From assembly GCA_910584325.1 (NCBI GenBank), contig CAJTZH010000008.1, forward strand, positions 1-42,646: a DNA stretch of 42,646 bases. Direction: 5' to 3'. Positions 25,744-33,831 of this stretch are shown in pieces. The DNA comes from an uncultured Lachnospiraceae bacterium. GTDB lineage: Bacteria > Bacillota > Clostridia > Lachnospirales > Lachnospiraceae. The notes under the pieces were generated by a model. That model did no database searches. It was not told the origin of the DNA and saw only the letters and a program-made list of their open reading frames with translations. Both the position numbers and the translations under genes were made by a program. The stretch's first letter is position 1; each line of letters opens with the position of its first letter.

Positions 25744-26610
25744 TTACTGCATTTTGTTTAACGCTTCTGTGATACATGCGGCAGGAGCGGAATCAATGAC
25801 TACATATTGGATATTACCGTTTAACAAATCCTGTACGGCAAGAGAGCCGTTTTTGTAACCGGTCGTTGTCACCACAAATCCGTCAAATCCCCATTCTTCA
25901 TCGCCTTCGCAGTAAAATTGTCCTGTCGTGCCGTTCTGTACGCCGATTTTAACGTTTGCGTCAAATGTATTTAGAATTGCTTCAACGGAAGCTGCGTCTG
26001 TACATGCGTCAAATGTTGTGTCTGTTGAAGGAACGATAATTTTCTGTGACGCGTTGTAGTAAGGGTCTGTAAAATCAACGTGCTCTTTACGGTCTTCCTT
26101 GATGGTAAGTCCTGACATGGCGATATCGCATTTGTGCTGTCCGATAGAAAGACAAACGGCCTCAAATTCCATATTGGATATAACCAGTTCTTTGTTCAGC
26201 TTTTTAGCAAGAGCTGCGGCAATCTCCATATCGATTCCGTAATAGTTTTCGCCCTGCATATACTCAAACGGCTCAAATGAGGCGTTCACAGCTACGACAA
26301 GCTGGTCTTTTGAGGCGTCAGGCTGTGCGGAAACGACAGGTACCGGCGTTCCGTCGCCAAAGTAGTTGTTGCAGATTTTGTCAAATGTGCCGTCAGCCTT
26401 GATTTCCGCGATAAAAGCGTTTGTCTGCGCAAGCAGTTCAGGCTGGTCTTTGTCCACACCAAACGCGTATTCTTCCTGCGTCAGTTCGATGTCGATGACT
26501 TTTGCGGTTACTTTGTTTTTTCCGGAAGTAGCAGCGTCTTTCGTACCACAGCCGGCAAGTGCGGAAACTGCCAGAACAAGCGACAGTCCGAGAACTGTAA
26601 TTTTTTTCAT
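25744..26610 (-). CDS. Amino acid binding lipoprotein with circularly permuted fold
   Basis: A 288-residue lipoprotein (lipobox ending LAG-C21) of the SBP_bac_3 family. In normal members the domain starts with a DQLVVAVNASFEPFEY-like strand and ends with a DIELTQEEYAFGV...ADGTFDKI block. Here that terminal block comes first (residues 38-85), then a Pro/Ser/Asp linker (86-102), then the usual domain start. The protein ends after YVVIDSAPAACITEALNK, which is where the terminal block would normally attach. Both lobes can still be complete, so binding may be kept. It is the first gene of the leftward importer operon, with AGGAGGAG before the ATG. The permuted order is read directly from the sequence. 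Confidence 0.85.
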   Translation of the reverse strand: MKKITVLGLSLVLAVSALAGCGTKDAATSGKNKVTAKVIDIELTQEEYAFGVDKDQPELLAQTNAFIAEIKADGTFDKICNNYFGDGTPVPVVSAQPDASKDQLVVAVNASFEPFEYMQGENYYGIDMEIAAALAKKLNKELVISNMEFEAVCLSIGQHKCDIAMSGLTIKEDRKEHVDFTDPYYNASQKIIVPSTDTTFDACTDAASVEAILNTFDANVKIGVQNGTTGQFYCEGDEEWGFDGFVVTTTGYKNGSLAVQDLLNGNIQYVVIDSAPAACITEALNKMQ

Positions 26611-26644
26611 AAAAACTCCTCCTAAAAATAATAATTTCTTGATA

Positions 26645-26673
26645 AATATAGCATTTTCCTCGACAAATTACAA
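26645..26673 (-). promoter_or_regulatory. Promoter of the amino acid importer operon
   Basis: On the leftward strand TTGTAA (26673-26668) is 17 bp from TATATT (26650-26645), about 35 bases before the lipoprotein ATG. Confidence 0.7.
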
Positions 26674-26732
26674 TGGATTTTATAAAATAAAAGGTAGTGA
26701 AAGAACGTTTCAATGTTTGGAGCAAGTGGAAT

Positions 26733-28097
26733 ATGAAACTATATGATAAACAACAGATAGACCGGAAACATATTTTATTTGATAACAGGACGCTGTTCTG
26801 GCTGCTCCTGCCGATTGTCATAGAGCAGCTTTTTAATTCCCTGATGGGAATGGTGGACACGATGATGGTCTCAACGGTGGGAAGCCAAGCAATATCGGCG
26901 GTAGCGCTTGTAGATTCCATCAATAATCTTGTGATACAGGTATTTGCCGCGATGGCGTCCGGCGCGACAATTGTCTGTTCGCAGTTTATCGGCGGCGGAA
27001 ATAATGAAGAAAGCAACAGAACGGCAGGACAGGTTGTGCTCACGGTATTTGTCATTTCGATTTCCATCACCGTTTTTTGTACTTTAGGCGGAGAGCGGCT
27101 TCTGCGGCTGATATTCGGAACAGTTGAAGCGTCCGTCATGGAAAATGCGTTGGATTATTTTATGATAACGGCTTTTTCCTATCCGTTTCTGGCGTTGTTT
27201 AGCGCGGGAGCGGCGTTTTACCGGGCGTCGGGCAATTCAAAGTTTCCTACAAAAGTGTCTGTTGTCTCGAATGTCATTAATGTGGCAGGAAACGTGCTGT
27301 TTATTTACGGATTTCGGTGGGGCGTGGCAGGCGCTGCCTTTGCGACGCTTTTGTCGAGACTGTTTTCTACGGTTGTAATTTACTACTGTCTGCGGCAGCC
27401 GAAGCAGATAATCGTTGTGAGAAATTATTTAAAAATCCGTCCCGATATGCAGCTCATTTTAAAAGTAATGGCGATAGGCATCCCTGCAGGGATTGAGAAC
27501 GGGATGTTTCAATTCGGAAAACTCGCTATCCAGTCAACAGTTTCGACAATGGGAACGGTGGTAATCTCGGCGCAGGCAATGACGGATATATTTGAACTTG
27601 TAAACGGCATTTTCAGCAATAGTGTCGGTATCGGGCTGATGACGGTGGTTGGTCAGTGTATCGGCGCGCGCAGAATTGAGGAGGCGAAGTATTACATCGT
27701 AAAGCTGATGCGTATTGCGTGGATAGGGGTGTTTGTCTCCTGTCTGCTGGTGCTTGCGATGACAAGACCGGTAACGTGGCTTGCGGGAATGGAGCCGGAG
27801 GCGGCAAAACTGTGTTTTCGGATGGTTGTGGCAATGACAGTCGTAAAACCGCTGGTGTGGGTCGGAGCGTTCGGTCTGCCTTATGGATTCCGGGCGGCGG
27901 GCGACGTCCGGTTTTCGATGATAGTCTCTGTATGCAGTATGTGGAGCTGTCGTGTCGGGCTTTGCGTACTGCTTGTGAGGGTCTTTGATTTTGGTCTGAT
28001 TGGCGTGTGGATTGGAATATTCGTTGACTGGATTGTCAGGGCATCCATTTTTTCGGGACGGTTTGTGAGTGGGAAATGGCTTCATCGAGTGGGGTAA
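26733..28097 (+). CDS. MATE-family efflux transporter
   Basis: A 454-residue membrane protein with about 12 hydrophobic helices in two related halves. Family motifs include LLLPIVIEQLFNSLMGMVDTMMV in the first helix pair, QFIGGGN, and the second-half equivalents GIPAGIENGMFQFGKLA and VGQCIGAR. MATE proteins export cationic drugs or metabolites using sodium or proton gradients. The ATG at 26733 is preferred (GGAG about 11 bases upstream) over a GTG at 26697. It is divergent from the amino acid importer and about 60 bases from the TrmO gene that follows. Confidence 0.9.
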   Translation: MKLYDKQQIDRKHILFDNRTLFWLLLPIVIEQLFNSLMGMVDTMMVSTVGSQAISAVALVDSINNLVIQVFAAMASGATIVCSQFIGGGNNEESNRTAGQVVLTVFVISISITVFCTLGGERLLRLIFGTVEASVMENALDYFMITAFSYPFLALFSAGAAFYRASGNSKFPTKVSVVSNVINVAGNVLFIYGFRWGVAGAAFATLLSRLFSTVVIYYCLRQPKQIIVVRNYLKIRPDMQLILKVMAIGIPAGIENGMFQFGKLAIQSTVSTMGTVVISAQAMTDIFELVNGIFSNSVGIGLMTVVGQCIGARRIEEAKYYIVKLMRIAWIGVFVSCLLVLAMTRPVTWLAGMEPEAAKLCFRMVVAMTVVKPLVWVGAFGLPYGFRAAGDVRFSMIVSVCSMWSCRVGLCVLLVRVFDFGLIGVWIGIFVDWIVRASIFSGRFVSGKWLHRVG

Positions 28098-28159
28098 GCT
28101 GGTTGGTGGATTGGGAAAATAATTGTGAGGATTATAAGGACATTTTTGATTGGAGTATT

Positions 28160-28849
28160 ATGGCGCGTGAAATGAAACAGATTGCCACTGTGTATACGGA
28201 TTTTCCTACGAAATTCGGCGTACCGAGGCAGAGCGGACTGATTGAGGAATTAAAAGGAAAAATTATCTTTGAACCGAAGTATCGGCAGCCGGAAGCGTTC
28301 AGGGGACTGGAGGACTATTCGCATATCTGGGTGCTGTGGGAGTTTTCCATGGCAGAACGAGAGGACTGGTCGGCTACGGTCAAACCGCCGCGGCTTGGAG
28401 GAAAAACGCATGTAGGCGTGTTTGCGACGCGTTCGCCGTTTCGTCCGAATCCTATCGGGTTGTCGTGTGTCAGACTGGACGAAATTGAATTTACGCAGAA
28501 AAGCGGTCCCGTTCTTCATATTTCGGGAATTGACATGGCGGATAAGACGCCGGTTTATGACATCAAACCGTACCTTCCCTACGCGGACGCGTATCCTGCG
28601 GCGCGGGGCGGTTTCGGGGAGCAGGTAAAAAATTATGAACTTTCGGTGGAATTTGACAGGGCGCTTTTGGAGCGGATTCCACTGGAAAAACAAAAAGGGG
28701 CGATAGCGTTTTTGCGGCAGGACCCAAGACCTTCCCACCAGAATCAGCCGGAGCGCGTCTATAAGATTGCGTACGCGGGGCGGGATATTCATTTTGTGGT
28801 GCGGGAAGGCAGGCTGACGGTGGTGGATGTGAAGGATGCGCCGTTTTAA
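28160..28849 (+). CDS. trmO: tRNA (N6-threonylcarbamoyladenosine37-N6)-methyltransferase TrmO
   Basis: A 229-residue member of the TsaA/YaeB/TrmO family, which uses S-adenosylmethionine to methylate the t6A37 base of tRNA. Visible signatures are FGVPRQSGL, LEDYSHIWVLWEFS, KTHVGVFATRSPFRPNPIGLS and GIDMADKTPVYDIKPYLPYAD, with the RSPFRPNPIGLS core intact. The C-terminal TrmO-C half is present. The ATG at 28160 is chosen because TTGGAG is suitably spaced; upstream in-frame starts overlap the MATE gene. It is probably co-transcribed with MATE without a functional link. A direct repeat begins at its stop codon. Confidence 0.9.
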   Translation: MAREMKQIATVYTDFPTKFGVPRQSGLIEELKGKIIFEPKYRQPEAFRGLEDYSHIWVLWEFSMAEREDWSATVKPPRLGGKTHVGVFATRSPFRPNPIGLSCVRLDEIEFTQKSGPVLHISGIDMADKTPVYDIKPYLPYADAYPAARGGFGEQVKNYELSVEFDRALLERIPLEKQKGAIAFLRQDPRPSHQNQPERVYKIAYAGRDIHFVVREGRLTVVDVKDAPF

Positions 28850-28865
28850 GGATGTGCTTTTTATT
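28849..28865 (+). repeat. 17-bp direct repeat, left copy
   Basis: AGGATGTGCTTTTTATT begins on the last base of the trmO stop codon. An identical copy lies at 29649-29665, exactly 800 bp away, and the toxin-antitoxin pair sits between them. Confidence 0.85.
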
Positions 28866-28887
28866 TGGAACGATATTGAAGTTTTAT

Positions 28888-28916
28888 TTGCTACAAGTAT
28901 CTTATCGGGATATAAT
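28888..28916 (+). promoter_or_regulatory. Promoter of the toxin-antitoxin pair
   Basis: TTGCTA (28888-28893), a 17-bp spacer and TATAAT (28911-28916). The leader before the antitoxin is about 80 bases. Confidence 0.75.
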
Positions 28917-29004
28917 ATACATATAACAACATTGATTAAAGGAATTAATTACCCAGGCGAATAAAAGAATATATAAATGATTAGGTGGACAGGGAGGTGT
29001 TTTT

Positions 29005-29229
29005 ATGACAGCTTTAAGGCAAAGCGCGATAAGGGAATTAGAAAAGATACCGGAGGATAAAATAAGTTTCATTTTACAGATTATGCAAGGTGTAAATGGT
29101 TTGTATCATGACAATCAATCAGAAAGGCAGGAAGCATTTTCAAGATTAGAGCAGTTACGCAGAAAAGGAACTGTTATGGATGATGATGTGGAATTAGCTT
29201 CTTACAGGGAAGAAAAATATGGCAAATAG
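29005..29229 (+). CDS. Antitoxin of a VapBC-like pair
   Basis: A 74-residue acidic, helical protein encoded directly before a PIN-domain toxin and overlapping it by 11 bases. It has no strong family motif, but size, charge and position fit a VapB- or DUF2281-like antitoxin. The first half (LEKIPEDKISFILQIM) resembles short helical antitoxin heads, and the C-terminal part (DDVELASYREEKYG) would wrap the toxin. GGGAGGTG lies before the ATG. Autorepression of the pair is usual but not shown here. Confidence 0.75.
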   Translation: MTALRQSAIRELEKIPEDKISFILQIMQGVNGLYHDNQSERQEAFSRLEQLRRKGTVMDDDVELASYREEKYGK

Positions 29230-29632
29230 GATTTTGATTGATACGAATGTATTGCTTGATTATCTGCTTACAAGAGAACCATTCTATGAAGATGCTAAGA
29301 AGATTGTTCAAATATGTGTAGAAGGGCGGGTAAAAGGGTGTATTGCGGCGCATTCTATTTCCAATATGTTCTTTGTGCTAAGGAAAGATTATAATGTAGG
29401 GGAACGAAGAGAAGTTTTATTAAACTTATGCTCAATCTTTGATGTAGAAGGAATTGATAAAGGCAAGTTGCTCTCCGGACTTCGAAATGAGGATTTTTCA
29501 GATTTTGAGGATTGCTTACAAATGGAGTGTGCAAAGGCATATAACGCGGAATATATTATAACAAGAAATTTAGCTGATTATAAAACGTCAGAAATAAAGG
29601 CTGTTTTGCCAGAAGACTATTTAAATTTATAA
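29219..29632 (+). CDS. PIN-domain toxin (VapC-like)
   Basis: A 137-residue PIN-domain ribonuclease. It opens with the family strand ILIDTNVLLDYLL, where D8 and D14 are acidic residues. Later acidic residues include D95/D98 in FSDFEDCLQ, and the C-terminal TRNLADY places another near the metal site. VapC toxins cut tRNA or rRNA when freed from antitoxin. The 11-base overlap with the antitoxin gene indicates coupled translation. The whole pair lies within an 800-bp unit bounded by direct repeats. Confidence 0.85.
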   Translation: MANRILIDTNVLLDYLLTREPFYEDAKKIVQICVEGRVKGCIAAHSISNMFFVLRKDYNVGERREVLLNLCSIFDVEGIDKGKLLSGLRNEDFSDFEDCLQMECAKAYNAEYIITRNLADYKTSEIKAVLPEDYLNL

Positions 29633-29648
29633 AAATTATATTAAGAAC

Positions 29649-29665
29649 AGGATGTGCTTTTTATT
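29649..29665 (+). repeat. 17-bp direct repeat, right copy
   Basis: Identical to 28849-28865. It lies 17 bases after the toxin stop codon and before the HAD gene. The bases outside the repeats do not match. Confidence 0.85.
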
Positions 29666-29722
29666 GGGGAAATAGACGTTCGTTTTGGATATATATAGGT
29701 ACTTGCAAAGGAGAATTATACG

Positions 29723-30388
29723 ATGGTAAAAGCAGTATTCATAGATTTTTATGGCACAGTTGTCCATGAAGATGGAGAAGTGATTAAGCAGATATCCCAG
29801 GAAATATTTGATACAGGGAAAGTAATTGATAAATCCGAAATAGGTTCATATTGGTGGAAAGAATTTCAAACAGCATTTATTTCAGCTTACGGCGAAAGCT
29901 TTAAAACGCAGCGGGAACTGGAATATCAGTCATTAAATAAAACAATACAATATTTTAATTCGACTGCGAATGCAGAAGTATTAAGTAACTTAATGTTTGC
30001 GCATTGGGTGAAACCTCCTATTTTTGAAGAGGCAGAACATTTTTTTGAAATTTGTCCGGTGCCGATTTATATTGTGTCCAATATTGATAGAGATGATATT
30101 TTACAGGCAATAAGGTTTCATGGGTTAAAGCCTGATGGAGTATTTACAAGTGAAGATGCAAAATCGTATAAACCAAGAAAAGAATTATTTGAGCTTGCAT
30201 TACGAAACACCGGTTTGACTGCTGAGCAGGTTGTACATATTGGTGATTCTCTAAATAGTGATGTGAAAGGAGCCTCATCCGTTGGGATAAATGCAATATG
30301 GATAAATCGAAGCAGCAGAGAAACTCCTGATGGAGTTTTTGCGGTTGGAAATTTATTAGAGGTATTAAATACAGAATTTTTTAAATAA
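29723..30388 (+). CDS. HAD-superfamily hydrolase
   Basis: A 221-residue HAD hydrolase. Motif I is D8-F-Y-G-T, where the second Asp of DxD is Tyr as in haloacid dehalogenase and some phosphatase branches. Motif II is IVSNID, motif III is the Lys in KPRKE, and motif IV is HIGDSLNSDV. An alpha-helical cap lies between about 20 and 95. The substrate is unknown; small phosphorylated metabolites are usual. CAAAGGAG lies upstream of the ATG, and a terminator follows. G+C is lower than in the flanking metabolic genes. Confidence 0.85.
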   Translation: MVKAVFIDFYGTVVHEDGEVIKQISQEIFDTGKVIDKSEIGSYWWKEFQTAFISAYGESFKTQRELEYQSLNKTIQYFNSTANAEVLSNLMFAHWVKPPIFEEAEHFFEICPVPIYIVSNIDRDDILQAIRFHGLKPDGVFTSEDAKSYKPRKELFELALRNTGLTAEQVVHIGDSLNSDVKGASSVGINAIWINRSSRETPDGVFAVGNLLEVLNTEFFK

Positions 30389-30397
30389 GACTTCAAT

Positions 30398-30444
30398 AAA
30401 CAACGCTCTGTTATAGCCATATCCTATAACCCGGCGTTGTTTTT
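30398..30444 (+). terminator. Rho-independent terminator after the HAD gene
   Basis: Outer arms AAACAACGC and GCGTTGTTT (9 bp) and an inner perfect GTTATAG/CTATAAC stem, followed by TTT. Confidence 0.8.
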
Positions 30445-30526
30445 AAGTAATAACACTTTCCTCCAATATCAGGTTATAATCATTTTATCAGAAACGAAAA
30501 CAAAAACTGCCGGGAGGAAGATGATT

Positions 30527-31678
30527 ATGGAATATCAAATTGCAACACGTTGTTTATATGGAGCGGGAGAACATACAGATAAGGAGAAAACGGGAGCGGT
30601 CAGCTTTCCCATTTATCAGACGGCGACATTTGCCCATCCGGGTGTGGGGCAGAGCACGGGATACGATTATTCAAGGCTGCAGAATCCCACGAGAGAGCAT
30701 CTGGAGAACACGGTGGCAAGTCTTGAAAACGGACTGGACGCGCTGGCGTTTTCCAGCGGAATGGCGGCAATCGCGGCGTTGTTTGAGATTTTTAAACCGG
30801 GAGACCATATTATTACGGACGCGGATTTATATGGAGGGAGCATCCGGCTGTTTGACAATGTCAGCGAGAAAAACGGGATTTCGTTCAGCCATATCGACTG
30901 CACGCGTGAAAATGTGGAAGCGTATGTGAAAGACAATACAAAAGCCATTTATATTGAAACGCCGACGAATCCGATGATGAATGTCATCGATATCAGAAAA
31001 ATGGCGGAAATAGCGAAAAGACACGGACTGCTGCTGATTGTGGACAATACGTTTTTGTCGCCGTATTTTCAAAGACCGCTCGAGCTGGGAGCCGATATCG
31101 TTGTTTGCAGCGGAACGAAATTTCTTGGAGGGCACAACGATACCATCGCGGGTTTTGTGGTGACAAATGTAAAAGAAATTTCCGAAAAATTAAGATTTAT
31201 TATTAAGACGGTAGGCTCGGGTCTTGCGCCGTTTGACAGCTGGCTGATTTTGCGGGGCATAAAAACGCTTCCGCTGCGTATGGAAAAATCGCAGGAAAAC
31301 GCGAAAGAAATTGTCGCGTGGCTCCTTGAAAATCCGCATGTCAAACAGGTGTATTATCCGGGAATTGAGGGAAGTAAAGGCTACGAAATCTGCAAACGGC
31401 AGGCGTCGGGGTTTGGCAGCATGATTACATTTGAAGTGGAGAGCAGAGAGCTTGCGTTAAAAATATTGGAATCCGTGCGGCTGATTCAGTTCGCGGAGAG
31501 CCTTGGCGGTGTGGAAACGCTGATTACATATCCGGCGGTACAGACGCACGCCGACGTTCCGAAGGAGATTCTTTTAGAAAACGGCATTACGGACAAGGTG
31601 CTTAGGCTTTCAACGGGAATTGAGGACAGCAAGGATTTGATTGACGATTTGCGCCGCGCATTTTATGATGAAAGATAG
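30527..31678 (+). CDS. Transsulfuration-family PLP enzyme
   Basis: A 383-residue Cys/Met-metabolism PLP enzyme (cystathionine gamma-synthase, cystathionine lyase or methionine gamma-lyase group). The cofactor Lys lies in the SGTKFLGGHND block. Others are the YSRLQNPT substrate loop, ALAFSSGMAA and the IETPTNPMMNVIDI block with Asp of the PLP pocket. It handles cystathionine, homocysteine or cysteine. The exact reaction cannot be read off. The start at 30527 is taken because GGGAGGA is eight bases upstream; the nearby ATG at 30521 is too close. It leads a set of sulfur genes. Confidence 0.9.
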   Translation: MEYQIATRCLYGAGEHTDKEKTGAVSFPIYQTATFAHPGVGQSTGYDYSRLQNPTREHLENTVASLENGLDALAFSSGMAAIAALFEIFKPGDHIITDADLYGGSIRLFDNVSEKNGISFSHIDCTRENVEAYVKDNTKAIYIETPTNPMMNVIDIRKMAEIAKRHGLLLIVDNTFLSPYFQRPLELGADIVVCSGTKFLGGHNDTIAGFVVTNVKEISEKLRFIIKTVGSGLAPFDSWLILRGIKTLPLRMEKSQENAKEIVAWLLENPHVKQVYYPGIEGSKGYEICKRQASGFGSMITFEVESRELALKILESVRLIQFAESLGGVETLITYPAVQTHADVPKEILLENGITDKVLRLSTGIEDSKDLIDDLRRAFYDER

Positions 31679-31723
31679 GAATTTGGCGTGGCGGATAAAA
31701 TATTTGATTAGGCGGTGACGGTT

Positions 31724-32902
31724 ATGGGAAAATACAATTTTGACGAAGAAGTGGATAGAAGAAATACCGATTGTTTAAAATATGATTTCGCGAAAGAACG
31801 GGGAAAACAGGAGGGAATTTTGCCGCTGTGGGTCGCGGATATGGATTTTCGCACGGCGCCCCAGATAACGGACGCGCTGGTAGAACGGGCAAGGCACGGT
31901 ATTTTCGGTTACAGCGAGATGAAGGAGGATTATTTTCAGGCGTTATACAATTGGTTTTTAACACATTTTCATTGGGAAACCAAAGAAGAGTGGCTTGTGA
32001 AAACGCCGGGGGTTGTTTTCGCGATTGCGGCGGCAGTGAGGGCATTTACGGACGAGGGGGACGGTGTGCTGTTGTGCCAGCCGGTGTATTATCCGTTTAT
32101 GGACTGTATTCTGGACAATAGGCGGAATGCAGTGAACAGCCAGCTTGTATACAGGGACGGACAGTATGTGGTTGATTTTGCGGATTTTGAGAGAAAAATC
32201 ATTGAAAATCGTGTGAAACTGTTTCTGCTTTGCAGTCCCCACAATCCGGTCGGCAGGGTGTGGACAAGAGAGGAACTGATAACGATTGGAGAAATTTGCC
32301 TGAAACATCAGGTTGTGGTATTATCAGATGAAATACACTGCGATTTTACATACGATGGATTTGTGCATACGCCGTTTGCTGCCATCAGTGAGGAATTTGC
32401 GAAAAATTCCATTATCTGCACGGCGCCGAGCAAAACGTTTAACCTTGCGGGACTGCAGGTCTCCAATATTTTTATTCCGGACGGGGTAAAAAGAAAACGG
32501 TTTTGTAAAGCGGTGGACGCGGCAGGTTACAGCCAGTTAAACGTGATGGGGCTTGTGGCGGCAAAGGCTGCTTATACTTACGGCGGCGAGTGGCTTAGTG
32601 AGCTCAAGGCGTATCTTGCCGGTAATCTTTCGTTTGTAAGAGAATTTTTAAAAGAAAATATCCCGCAGATAAAACTTGTGGAGCCGCAGGGATTGTATCT
32701 TATCTGGCTGGATTGCAGCGCTTTGGGACTGTCCTGCGAGGAATTGGAGAGGCTGGTGTGTGAGCGGGCAAATTTGTGGCTTGACGGTGGAATTATGTTC
32801 GGTAAGGAAACGGGGCAGTTTCAGCGAATCAACATCGCGTGTACGAGAAGGACGCTGCGGCAGGCGATGGAACAGCTTGCGGACGCAGTAAAATCAATTT
32901 AG
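31724..32902 (+). CDS. MalY/PatB-type cystathionine beta-lyase
   Basis: A 392-residue fold-type I PLP aminotransferase-like lyase of the MalY/PatB branch. Family marks are DCLKYDF, LPLWVADMDF, FGYSEM, LLCSPHNPVGRVW, LSDEIHCDF and the cofactor Lys in TAPSKTFNLAGLQ. These enzymes split carbon-sulfur bonds of cystathionine or cysteine to give pyruvate, ammonia and a thiol. AGGCGGTG precedes the ATG at 31724. It lies about 45 bases after the transsulfuration gene and 10 before tcdA, so they are probably one operon. Confidence 0.9.
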   Translation: MGKYNFDEEVDRRNTDCLKYDFAKERGKQEGILPLWVADMDFRTAPQITDALVERARHGIFGYSEMKEDYFQALYNWFLTHFHWETKEEWLVKTPGVVFAIAAAVRAFTDEGDGVLLCQPVYYPFMDCILDNRRNAVNSQLVYRDGQYVVDFADFERKIIENRVKLFLLCSPHNPVGRVWTREELITIGEICLKHQVVVLSDEIHCDFTYDGFVHTPFAAISEEFAKNSIICTAPSKTFNLAGLQVSNIFIPDGVKRKRFCKAVDAAGYSQLNVMGLVAAKAAYTYGGEWLSELKAYLAGNLSFVREFLKENIPQIKLVEPQGLYLIWLDCSALGLSCEELERLVCERANLWLDGGIMFGKETGQFQRINIACTRRTLRQAMEQLADAVKSI

Positions 32903-32912
32903 GAGAAGCAGA

Positions 32913-33701
32913 GTGCAAAATCGGTTTGTGAGAACGGAAATGTTATTGGGAAGCGGTAACATGGAAAAATTGAAAAATGCGCATGTGATTGTTTTCGGCG
33001 TCGGCGGCGTCGGGGGCTATGTTGTGGAGGCGCTTGCAAGAAGCGGCGTGGGCGAATTGACGCTTGTGGATGATGATGTGGTCGCAGAGTCCAACATAAA
33101 CCGCCAGATTATCGCGACAACACGGACGGTCGGAATGGCGAAGGTGGACGCGGCAAGAGCGCGTATCCTTGAAATCAATCCCGAGATAACGGTTCATGCC
33201 TGCCGGATGTTTTATTTGCCGCAGACCGCGGACCAGTTTGAATTCACACAGTATGATTATGTGGTGGACGCCATCGATACGGTTTCCGGGAAAATCGCGC
33301 TGGCGCTTGAGGCAGAACGCTGTGGCGTTCCCATTGTCAGTTCCATGGGAGCGGGCAATAAATTGGACGCTTCGGCGTTTGAGGTGGCGGATATTTACGA
33401 GACGTCCGTCTGTCCGCTTGCGAAAGTGATGCGCAGGGAACTGAAAAAACGGGGCGTTGGGAAATTAAAAGTGGTATATTCAAAAGAGGAACCGATGACG
33501 CCGCTTGATGAAGCGTTGCTGATGGTGGAGCCTGAGGACTCATCTCGTGAAAATCCGGCTGCGGTACAGAATGATTCTTTACAGGAAAAGAGCAGTATGG
33601 GAGCCAGAAAACGGCAGACGCCGGGAAGCGTCGCGTTTGTGCCGTCTGTTGCGGGACTGATAATTGCCGGGGAAGTGGTAAAGGATTTAACGGGATTTTG
33701 A
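32913..33701 (+). CDS. tcdA: tRNA threonylcarbamoyladenosine dehydratase TcdA (ThiF-like)
   Basis: A 262-residue E1-like protein. The ATP-binding loop is GVGGVGGYV, followed by an Asp pair (VDDD) and NINRQI. In Escherichia coli TcdA converts t6A37 of tRNA to its cyclic form, using ATP and sulfur-transfer partners. The length and the C-terminal VPSVAGLIIAGEVVKDL helix match. It has a GTG start with AGGAGAAG upstream. Its place behind two sulfur-metabolism genes may be no more than shared transcription. TrmO, which acts on the same base, is encoded about 4 kb away. Confidence 0.88.
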   Translation: MQNRFVRTEMLLGSGNMEKLKNAHVIVFGVGGVGGYVVEALARSGVGELTLVDDDVVAESNINRQIIATTRTVGMAKVDAARARILEINPEITVHACRMFYLPQTADQFEFTQYDYVVDAIDTVSGKIALALEAERCGVPIVSSMGAGNKLDASAFEVADIYETSVCPLAKVMRRELKKRGVGKLKVVYSKEEPMTPLDEALLMVEPEDSSRENPAAVQNDSLQEKSSMGARKRQTPGSVAFVPSVAGLIIAGEVVKDLTGF

Positions 33702-33727
33702 CTTTGGGGCGCGATTGAGATATACTA

Positions 33728-33753
33728 ATCATAGAATACGGAGTATTCATGAT
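33728..33753. promoter_or_regulatory. Dyad operator upstream of cysE
   Basis: GAATAC-GGA-GTATTC (33734-33748) is a perfect inverted repeat, and the arms extend to ATCAT and ATGAT with one unpaired base. It lies about 80 bases before the serine acetyltransferase gene. It would suit a dimeric repressor, possibly a sulfur regulator of the CymR kind, but the regulator is not identified. Confidence 0.55.
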
Positions 33754-33831
33754 AGACTATATATGCATTTATGACGGTACATGCACATTTACCGGATAAA
33801 TTTCATTGATAGATACTGGGAGGATTGATTT

